Positions 30,340-36,346 of a stretch of 36,346 nucleotides of DNA are shown here, piece after piece (the stretch's first letter is position 1; every line of letters starts with the position of its first letter). The translations under genes and the position numbers were made by a program. The DNA lies in contig CAYOMP010000014.1 of assembly GCA_964405075.1 (NCBI GenBank), positions 1-36,346 on the forward strand, given 5' to 3'. Below the pieces are notes generated by a model that was given only the letters and a program-made list of their open reading frames with translations, made no database searches and was not told the origin of the DNA. The stretch comes from CAYOMP01 sp964405075 (lineage in GTDB: Bacteria > Bacillota > Clostridia > Lachnospirales > Lachnospiraceae).

Positions 30340-32382
30340 CTAGTTTAATTCTCCATTTTCCGCCATTTTGTCTAAGGTTTCCTTAATTATATCTTTTGCT
30401 CCCTGTAAATCACATTCCAACTGCGCACCAGCGGTATTTAGATGACCACCGCCACCCAATTTTTCCATAATAATCTGTACATTCACTTCATCTATAGAAC
30501 GTGCACTTACATATATCTTACCATTATAATCTGTTAAAACTATTGATGCCTTAACACCTGTAATATTTAACAGCTCATTGGCAGCCTGAGCACCAACAAT
30601 AGTAGGACTTTCCAGCCCTTCTGTCGGACAGACAGATATGGCAAATTCCCGATAAACTTCTGCCTCTCTGACAGCCTCTGCTCGTGCCTTATATGTTACC
30701 ATATCGTCCCTGAACATTTTTCTAACTCGTGATACGTCAGCACCACATCTTCTTAAAAATGCTGCTGCTTCAAAAGTTCTAACACCCGTTTTACTCATAA
30801 AGTTGTTGGTATCAATCATAATACCAGCATATAGACAATCCGCTTCAACACCTTTAATTTTTACATTATCATCAAAATACTGCAATACCTCTGCTACCAT
30901 TTCACAAGCTGAGGAAGCATATGATTCTACATAAGATAATACCGCGTTTTCAATGCTTTCAACACCCTGTCTGTGATGATCTAACACTACTATCTGTCTG
31001 GTTTTTCTTAACAGATCTTCACATTCCGTGTAGCTAGGTTTATTAACATCCACTACAACCAAAACTGTATTATTATCCACTATTTCCATAGCTTCCGAAC
31101 CGGTTATGAACATATCTGTATCATAATCCTCATTATTTGCAAAACGTTCCATTAACGGTCTTACAGATGTTGTTATATCATTAATTACAACATAAGCCTT
31201 CTTATTAAGCACTTTTGCCGCACGATAAATACCAATAGATGCTCCAAACGAATCCACATCACCTAACTTATGTCCCATAACAATAACTTTATCATTAGCT
31301 TCCATAAGCTCTCTAAGTGCGTGAGCCTTTACTCTAGCCTTTACTCTGGTACTCTTTTCAACCTGTTTAGATTTACCACCATAATAAGAAATCTTATCGC
31401 CCTCTTTAATTACAGCCTGGTCACCACCTCGACCAAGTGCCAAATCTATCGCAGTACGGGCATATTCATAATTTTGATTATATGAATTACCATTGACACC
31501 AAAACCAATACTTAGTGTAACAGCCATTTCATTACCAATATTTACATTCTTAACCTCTTCAAGCAAAGAAAACTTGTTCGCACAAAGAGTCTCTAAATAT
31601 TTCTGTTTCATTACAACAAAATATTTGTCTTTTTCTAATTTCTTAACAAGTCCATCCATTCCAGCCATATATTTATTAATCTTTCGGTCAATAAGAGCAA
31701 TTAACAATGAACGTCTGACTTCTTCAATGCTTTCTAACGCCTCTTCATAGTTATCCAAATAAATCAGTCCGGCAACTAATTTTTGCTCTTTATTTTCTCT
31801 TATATACTGATTAATCTCAGTTCTGTCAAATAAATACAAAGCAATTACATAATTCTTGGATGATTCAATATCAAGCATATCAACTCCCGCAATTACATTG
31901 TCCATAGGAATCTTTTTCATTTCTATTTCGTAATCCTTGCCATCATAGCAAACTGTAACCTGACATTCATCCATCTGATTAGGTAACACATCCTTAGTTA
32001 CACTTGGAAAAATGTTAGTAATTGACTTCTTATATTTACGTTCATATCCAGTCACACTGGAAAATGCAGTATTCATCCACAATACTTTTCCACTATCATC
32101 CAATAAAGCATATGGTATACTTAAGTCCATTAATAGCTTTCTTTGCACCTGTCCATATTGAGTTCCAAATGTAATTAAATCATTCATTAGCATACTTTTT
32201 CCTCTAAAATACAACAACAATGTTGTAAATACATATACTAATGTAAATAAAAGCATTACATATGCACTAGTTTTATCCAAGGCAAAAAGAACACCATTAA
32301 CTATCACTGCCAATGGTATCAATATCCTGGGCATCATCATATATACATTTAAAGAACCTTTAAACTTAACTTTCTTACTCAT
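30340..32382 (-). CDS. gdpP: cyclic-di-AMP phosphodiesterase GdpP
   Basis: This 680-residue membrane enzyme hydrolyses c-di-AMP to pApA. It has two N-terminal membrane segments (about 14-58), a PAS-like domain (about 85-190; IPYALLDDSGKVLWMNTAF), a degenerate GGDEF domain (about 195-325) and a DHH/DHHA1 catalytic module. The latter shows DVDSFGASIGIYR, VVVDVN, the diagnostic DHHRQ and C-terminal GGGGHLNTAGAQ. The next gene is rplI, as in many Firmicutes. Loss of this enzyme in other bacteria raises c-di-AMP and affects osmotic and wall stress tolerance. Confidence 0.96.
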   Translation of the reverse strand: MSKKVKFKGSLNVYMMMPRILIPLAVIVNGVLFALDKTSAYVMLLFTLVYVFTTLLLYFRGKSMLMNDLITFGTQYGQVQRKLLMDLSIPYALLDDSGKVLWMNTAFSSVTGYERKYKKSITNIFPSVTKDVLPNQMDECQVTVCYDGKDYEIEMKKIPMDNVIAGVDMLDIESSKNYVIALYLFDRTEINQYIRENKEQKLVAGLIYLDNYEEALESIEEVRRSLLIALIDRKINKYMAGMDGLVKKLEKDKYFVVMKQKYLETLCANKFSLLEEVKNVNIGNEMAVTLSIGFGVNGNSYNQNYEYARTAIDLALGRGGDQAVIKEGDKISYYGGKSKQVEKSTRVKARVKAHALRELMEANDKVIVMGHKLGDVDSFGASIGIYRAAKVLNKKAYVVINDITTSVRPLMERFANNEDYDTDMFITGSEAMEIVDNNTVLVVVDVNKPSYTECEDLLRKTRQIVVLDHHRQGVESIENAVLSYVESYASSACEMVAEVLQYFDDNVKIKGVEADCLYAGIMIDTNNFMSKTGVRTFEAAAFLRRCGADVSRVRKMFRDDMVTYKARAEAVREAEVYREFAISVCPTEGLESPTIVGAQAANELLNITGVKASIVLTDYNGKIYVSARSIDEVNVQIIMEKLGGGGHLNTAGAQLECDLQGAKDIIKETLDKMAENGELN

Positions 32383-32415
32383 ACTTCCTCCACATTCCGT
32401 ACTAGTCCGCCAAAA

Positions 32416-33504
32416 TTAATAGTCCAAGCTCTCCATATACTTCATATAATTAACTACCATAAGTGCAATCTTAAATGTTAAAGCATCATCGAATACTCTA
32501 ATATCCAATCCTGTGCTTTTTTGCAATTTTTCAAGACGATATACTAATGTATTCCTGTGTACATAGAGCTGTCTGGAAGTCTCAGATACGTTAAGATTAT
32601 TCTCAAAAAACTTATTAATTGTAACAATAGTTTCCTCATCAAAACTATCTGGCATATTGTCTCCAAATACCTCTTTCATAAACATTTCACATAGTGGTAT
32701 TGGCAACTGATATATTAATCTACCAATTCCCAAGGTGCTGTATGCAATAACAGTCTTTTCACTATAGAAAATTCTACCAACATCCAATGCCATCTTAGCC
32801 TCTTTATATGATTTAGAAACATCTTTAATTTCCTTTACGATTGTTCCATATGCCACACGTACTTGTGACATAGCCTCTGTATTAAGCATATCCACAATAA
32901 TATTTGCTGTACTTACCAAACTTTCATATGTTTCACCTTGTTCCAGCTCTTTTACCAAAATAATATTCTTTTCATCTACAGCAGTTATAAAATCTCGTGA
33001 TTTTGTTCCAAAAAGATTTTTTATTGTCTCCATAGCATTGCTGTCTTTTTCATTTTTGGTCTCAATCATAAATACAACACGTCTGGCTTCAACCGGAATA
33101 TGAAGTTTTTTCGCTCTATTGTAAATATCCACTAATAACAAATTATCTAATAATAAATTCTGTATAAAATTGTTTTTATCAAAACGTTCTTTGTAAGCAA
33201 TAATAAGATTCTGTATCTGACACACAGCTACTTTTCCTATCATATATACATCATCACTAGAGCCTCTGGCCACTAAAACAAATTCTGCCTGCTTATCATC
33301 AAAAACTTTGAAAAAATGTGCTCCTTGTACAACCTGACTATCTGCCGGTGACTGAGCAAATGCTCTAACTGCTTCTTCTGACACTTCGAAACTCTCATCT
33401 GTAGTTGCCATTTTCAAGCCTTCTATATCCAATATACACAAATCAACTCTGGTAATTGCCTTAAGTTCACTTATACTCGTTTGTAACACCTGATTAGAAA
33501 TCAT
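32416..33504 (-). CDS. CdaR/PucR-type transcriptional regulator
   Basis: This 362-residue regulator has an N-terminal sensor-like region (LKAITRVDLCILDIEGLKMATTDE) as in sugar-diacid regulators, a middle GGDEF-like fold, and a C-terminal PucR helix-turn-helix (NLNVSETSRQLYVHRNTLVYRLEKLQKSTGLDIRVFDDALTFKIAL). CdaR proteins act as activators for sugar-diacid use, but no diacid gene is nearby. The gene is first in the operon, 33 nt before gdpP, so it may instead respond to a signal linked to c-di-AMP or replication; that is inference. Confidence 0.85.
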   Translation of the reverse strand: MISNQVLQTSISELKAITRVDLCILDIEGLKMATTDESFEVSEEAVRAFAQSPADSQVVQGAHFFKVFDDKQAEFVLVARGSSDDVYMIGKVAVCQIQNLIIAYKERFDKNNFIQNLLLDNLLLVDIYNRAKKLHIPVEARRVVFMIETKNEKDSNAMETIKNLFGTKSRDFITAVDEKNIILVKELEQGETYESLVSTANIIVDMLNTEAMSQVRVAYGTIVKEIKDVSKSYKEAKMALDVGRIFYSEKTVIAYSTLGIGRLIYQLPIPLCEMFMKEVFGDNMPDSFDEETIVTINKFFENNLNVSETSRQLYVHRNTLVYRLEKLQKSTGLDIRVFDDALTFKIALMVVNYMKYMESLDY

Positions 33505-33894
33505 ATATCTACTCCTTCCATCAAAAAAACTAGTGCAAATGTCTATTTCTCTATTACTCTAATTTAAAAGTCTTTTATCGCATTTTAAACATATAGCTTG
33601 ATTATACTATATTATTATCTTTTTTTCCACTAATTATGGCAACTTAATCGTTTACATTGATTATGGTAAACCTTATATTTTCTCCTATATCTGGACATAA
33701 ATTCAAATAACATATATCATTTTTACATATTTAAATTATACCCCAATTAGCATTTATTTTCATTCTATATACATTATATTTTAATCAAACTTTATATCAT
33801 CATTTTCAAACCCCAAAAGGTCCACAAGACCTTTTTGTCGTATGCTTGGCAACAAAAAGAAGGAATCTGTATATTACAAATTCCTTCCCACAAA
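33505..33894. other. intergenic region with operon promoter and terminators
   Basis: No gene is seen. A candidate minus-strand promoter for the CdaR-like/gdpP operon is TGGAAA (33624-33629), 17 nt, TATAAT (33601-33606). Two hairpins lie near the right end: one with arms AAAAGGTC/GACCTTTT (about 33816-33838) and the terminator of the next gene (33854-33886). The rest is AT-rich. Confidence 0.5.
33854..33886 (-). terminator. terminator of the coiled-coil protein gene
   Basis: On the minus strand AAGGAATTTGTA pairs with TACAGATTCCTT (one G-T pair) around a 3-nt loop, followed by CTTTTT. It begins 8 nt past the stop codon. Confidence 0.8.
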
Positions 33895-34179
33895 TTACTG
33901 TTCCATTTCATCTATTTCTTTTTTTATACTATTAACACGTTCCTGCTGAACTTTAATAATCCTAATACTATCTGCATAATCTTCTGTGATAGCATCTAAA
34001 TTTTCAGCATTCTCTTTGAAATACTTCCTCCCCAGTGTAGCATAAAGCATTTCTAAATCTGTTTTTGCTTTTTTATATTCAATATTTAAATTAGCCATAT
34101 CAGATACATCTTTTGCCTTTTTTCCGACCTGCTTGCCTATTGTTGCTACTGTTATTCCAATTTTATCAAAAATATCCAT
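33895..34179 (-). CDS. small coiled-coil protein of unknown function
   Basis: This 94-residue protein has the N-terminus MDIFDKIGITVATIGKQVGKKAKDVSDMANLNIEYKKAK, then charged heptad-like helices (LEMLYATLGRKYFKENAEN; IIKVQQERVNSIKKEIDEMEQ). There is no signal or membrane segment. The ribosome binding site AGGAGGT is strong. It resembles small Clostridia proteins often found as stand-alone coiled coils or joined to zinc ribbons, but no function is known to me. It has its own terminator. Confidence 0.8.
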   Translation of the reverse strand: MDIFDKIGITVATIGKQVGKKAKDVSDMANLNIEYKKAKTDLEMLYATLGRKYFKENAENLDAITEDYADSIRIIKVQQERVNSIKKEIDEMEQ

Positions 34180-34262
34180 ATGAATACCTCCTTTTCTAGT
34201 AATTATATCATATCTAATGTTATTTTGTTCATATAATTACTATTGTATCCATATTCATATTT

Positions 34263-35054
34263 CTATTTAGAAACTACTTCCTTTGCCATCTCAACTAAAG
34301 TATCTTTGTCTAAGCTTGCTGGCATTTCAAACAACATATACATATTTCCATCTTTTTCCCAAAGAACACATTGAGATTCTTTAACTTCAACTTCATCACT
34401 ACCATAGGCAATATTTAATGTCCCGTTTTCTTCTGCTTTTTTATCCTCTTCTGTCATTTCATAATCTACTGGAACAAATTTATTAGTAGTTTTTGAATAG
34501 TATAATGTTCCATCTGGACAAGTAATTTCTTCGCTCTTGTTTCTATCATAATCAGAAACAGATGTATGAGGAATAACATCAAGATAAATCTTGTTTCCAT
34601 CTTTTTCATATACAATATCTGCAGTCTTGTAAGTTCTCACCTGATTCATTTCATCATCAAAATCTGCACTATCTTCAATACTTACGTTCTTAAATTTGTA
34701 TCCATTAGAAAATTCTTCTATTCCACTAATCGGAACCTCTATATCCTTTTCAGCCTTACTTAAATCAGCAAATTCTGTATAATCTGGTGTTGCCTTTGAA
34801 GTTGTCATAGTTGTTGTCGCTTTTCCTGCTGCCAAACACATTGTTCCTGTTAACATTATAGCTACTGCTGCTACTGCAATTACATTTTTTATACTTATTT
34901 TCTTCATAGTAATTTTCTCCTTATACTCATGATTTCTAATCGCTCTGTCAATATTAATTTTAAGGTCATTAAATTCTGTTTCCGATATTCCAAATCGGTT
35001 TGACTCACTATTTAATGCTTTTTTTACTTCATTATCAAAATCAAACTGCTTCAT
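34263..35054 (-). CDS. anti-sigma-like membrane protein paired with the ECF sigma factor
   Basis: This 263-residue protein starts at the ATG at 35054, preferred over a start at 35114 because GGAGGG lies 8 nt upstream and the start overlaps the sigma gene end by 14 nt (translational coupling). It has a cytoplasmic segment (about 1-50), one membrane segment (about 57-75, IAVAAVAIMLTGTMCLAA), a Thr/Ser linker and an extracytoplasmic domain of about 180 residues ending CVLWEKDGNMYMLFEMPASLDKDTLVEMAKEVV, similar in style to DUF4367. It probably holds the sigma factor at the membrane until a signal releases it, by gene pairing and topology. Confidence 0.78.
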   Translation of the reverse strand: MKQFDFDNEVKKALNSESNRFGISETEFNDLKINIDRAIRNHEYKEKITMKKISIKNVIAVAAVAIMLTGTMCLAAGKATTTMTTSKATPDYTEFADLSKAEKDIEVPISGIEEFSNGYKFKNVSIEDSADFDDEMNQVRTYKTADIVYEKDGNKIYLDVIPHTSVSDYDRNKSEEITCPDGTLYYSKTTNKFVPVDYEMTEEDKKAEENGTLNIAYGSDEVEVKESQCVLWEKDGNMYMLFEMPASLDKDTLVEMAKEVVSK

Positions 35055-35604
35055 GATACAATCCCTCCAGTTTTTCTTTGCTAAGAATACTTTGCATTTT
35101 CTTTCTCGCTGCAAACAATCTTGATTTTACAGTTCCTTCCATACACCCCAAAGTTTTAGCTATTTCCTTAACACTCATTTCATTGTAATAATATAAAATG
35201 ACCGTTATCCTCTGGTTATAATTTAAGCTCTTGATTGTATTAATAAGCATTTCCTGTTCCTGCTTTTGAATAATATTGTTTACTGGAGAACAAATGACTT
35301 CACTACCTAACCTATCAAATATTTCATCATCTGGCTCTTCTCTTTTTTGCTTTTTCATCATCTGCCACGCCGTACGATTCAATATTTTGAATAACCAGTA
35401 TTTAAAAAGCGTTTCATCCTTTAATTCTTTGCAATGTAAATACGCTTTTATAAATGTTTCCTGTGTAATATCTTCAGCATCTGTTCTGTTAGATGAAATC
35501 AAACAAGCTGTTCTATATATTTTTTCCTTGTAAATTTCATATATTTTCCCAAATGCTTCTTTATCACCTTTTTTCATTTTCTGAACTAGTTTAGCTTCTT
35601 CCAT
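35041..35604 (-). CDS. ECF (extracytoplasmic function) sigma factor
   Basis: This 187-residue sigma-70 family protein has region 2 (YEIYKEKIYRTACLISSNRTDAEDITQETFIKAYL, with the DAEDITQETF core) and region 4 (LNYNQRITVILYYYNEMSVKEIAKTLGCMEGTVKSRLFAARKKM), joined by an acidic linker. It directs RNA polymerase to stress- or envelope-related promoters. The ribosome binding site is TAGGAGGA. The overlapping downstream gene is its likely anti-sigma factor. A GAACC-type -35 (35669-35674) upstream may be autoregulatory. Confidence 0.92.
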   Translation of the reverse strand: MEEAKLVQKMKKGDKEAFGKIYEIYKEKIYRTACLISSNRTDAEDITQETFIKAYLHCKELKDETLFKYWLFKILNRTAWQMMKKQKREEPDDEIFDRLGSEVICSPVNNIIQKQEQEMLINTIKSLNYNQRITVILYYYNEMSVKEIAKTLGCMEGTVKSRLFAARKKMQSILSKEKLEGLYHEAV

Positions 35605-35668
35605 TTCTATCCTCCTATCAAACAGTTTTTAGATGCATCTATATATAAGAGTATATAAAACTATGTTT

Positions 35669-35674
35669 GGTTCA
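35669..35674 (-). promoter_or_regulatory. possible ECF-type -35 element
   Basis: On the minus strand TGAACC lies 65 nt before the sigma gene start, the kind of -35 used by ECF sigma factors. No clear CGTC-like -10 is present (TATACTC follows), so this is tentative. Confidence 0.25.
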
Positions 35675-35730
35675 TTTTTATAAAAAGTATTTTTAATATT
35701 TTATTTCAAAAACTTTTTCTGCTTTATCAA

Positions 35731-35764
35731 TTATGAATATTTTCTCCTCGTTGCTCGCGCAAAA
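35731..35764 (-). repeat. dispersed intergenic repeat, copy 5
   Basis: On the minus strand it reads TTGCGCGAGCAACGAGGAG, then AAAATATTCATAATTG. Its start joins the U-tract of the ABC ATPase gene terminator, as in copies 2 and 4. Confidence 0.55.
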
Positions 35765-35793
35765 AAAAGAAATCTCCGAAGAGATTTCTTTTT
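35758..35793 (-). terminator. terminator of the sugar ABC ATPase gene
   Basis: A perfect 11-bp stem AAAGAAATCTC/GAGATTTCTTT with a CGAA tetraloop is followed on the minus strand by a T-run. Confidence 0.85.
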
Positions 35794-35809
35794 ATATTCA
35801 TATTACAAA

Positions 35810-36346
35810 CTAGTTTGTAATAACCTGTTCAGTTTCTTTGTCGAATACATGAATCTTTTCAGCATCAACAGCAACTTTGATAGTATCGCCTGTTCTAGCA
35901 TTTGTTCTAGGATCAACTCTAGCTGTAAGCTGAGTTCCATCGATATCGAAGTATAAGTAAACTTCAGCACCTAATAATTCGTATACTTTTACAGTTGATT
36001 CTAATACTGTGTTTGGTGAAGCTTCAATGTACATCTGTGAATCATGTAAATCTTCTGGTCTGATACCCATAACAACTTCTTTACCTGCGTATCCGCCTTC
36101 GATAAGTTTTTTAGATTTTGCTGGTGGTAAAGCGATTGTTTTTCCACCTACTTCTAATGAAGCAACATCTCCGCTAACGCTAACTTTAGCATTTAAGAAG
36201 TTCATCTGTGGTGAACCCATGAAACCTGCAACGAAAAGGTTCTGTGGTTTCTGATATAAGTTCTGTGGTGAATCTACCTGCTGAACTACACCATCTTTCA
36301 TAACTACGATTCTTGTACCAAGAGTCATAGCTTCTGTCTGGTCATG
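35810..36346 (-). CDS. carbohydrate ABC transporter ATP-binding protein (MsmX/UgpC/MalK type), C-terminal part
   Basis: The frame is open to the window edge (36346), so only about 178 C-terminal residues are visible. They begin at the H-loop (HDQTEAMTLGTRIVVM), continue GVVQQVDSPQNLYQKPQNLFVAGFMGSPQMNFL, and contain the regulatory OB domains (GIRPEDLH, LLGAEVYLYFDIDG, VDAEKIHVFDKETEQ). This is the C-terminus of ATPases that serve one or several sugar transporters of the CUT1 group. Codon use looks like that of a highly expressed gene. Confidence 0.92.
   Translation of the reverse strand, partial: HDQTEAMTLGTRIVVMKDGVVQQVDSPQNLYQKPQNLFVAGFMGSPQMNFLNAKVSVSGDVASLEVGGKTIALPPAKSKKLIEGGYAGKEVVMGIRPEDLHDSQMYIEASPNTVLESTVKVYELLGAEVYLYFDIDGTQLTARVDPRTNARTGDTIKVAVDAEKIHVFDKETEQVITN

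Noticed and set aside
1..36346. CRISPR arrays, tRNA or rRNA genes, insertion sequences, prophage or toxin-antitoxin modules
   Set aside because: No regularly spaced repeats, cloverleaf-like sequences, transposase or phage-like ORFs were seen on either strand.

Overview
The window reads as chromosomal DNA from a low-GC, anaerobic Gram-positive bacterium, most likely a Lachnospiraceae relative (Clostridia). The evidence is the AT-rich base composition, strong AGGAGG-type ribosome binding sites, a pyruvate formate-lyase fermentation locus, MecA, the spore-lineage amidase CwlD, a GH18 wall hydrolase, and the gdpP-rplI-dnaB cluster. The genus cannot be fixed from sequence alone. No rRNA, tRNA, CRISPR array, insertion sequence or prophage was seen. 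A 10-base run of N (13538-13547) is an assembly gap inside upp.

Region 1 (1-12.9 kb) is a sugar-uptake and catabolism locus centred on L-fucose. It holds a ribose-type ABC transporter (ATPase, permease, lipoprotein binding protein), L-fucose mutarotase (fucU) and L-fucose isomerase (fucI). A three-gene sensory operon encodes a YesN-type response regulator, a YesM/LytS-type histidine kinase and a membrane-anchored sugar-binding protein, and a divergent AraC-type regulator follows. Fuculokinase and fuculose-phosphate aldolase are not in the window. A shared TTTTGTGTAA motif lies near the transporter and fucI promoters.

Region 2 (13.0-18.6 kb) is housekeeping: upp, an in-frame YwlE-like/RpiB fusion, the t6A-synthesis protein TsaC/YwlC, CwlD and a GH18 spore or wall hydrolase. 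The order tsaC, ywlE, rpiB, upp matches the ywl-upp region of Bacillus.

Region 3 (18.8-22.6 kb) holds an unusual minus-strand cluster: a Ser/Thr protein kinase fused to a degenerate MinD/ParA-like domain, overlapped by 158 bp by a second degenerate MinD/ParA-like ORF, and a small unknown gene. mecA and a DUF1858 protein follow.

Region 4 (22.7-27.0 kb) is the most striking. Pyruvate formate-lyase is split: the 702-residue core carries the Cys-Cys active site but stops just before the glycyl-radical domain. That domain is a separate 81-residue gene (RISGYAV motif) downstream. Between them lies a 65-residue gene that looks like a diverged copy of the start of the glycyl domain, with a cysteine motif in place of the radical loop. 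The PFL activase follows, then a 2[4Fe-4S] ferredoxin. Hairpins sit at each gene boundary.

Region 5 (27.0-36.3 kb) holds a MerR regulator, a minus-strand operon (CdaR-like regulator, gdpP, rplI, dnaB, membrane-anchored flavodoxin-like protein), a small coiled-coil protein, an ECF sigma factor with an overlapping anti-sigma-like membrane protein, and the C-terminal part of a sugar ABC ATPase cut by the window edge.

A short dispersed repeat occurs in at least five intergenic sites. Three copies directly abut the U-tract of a minus-strand terminator.
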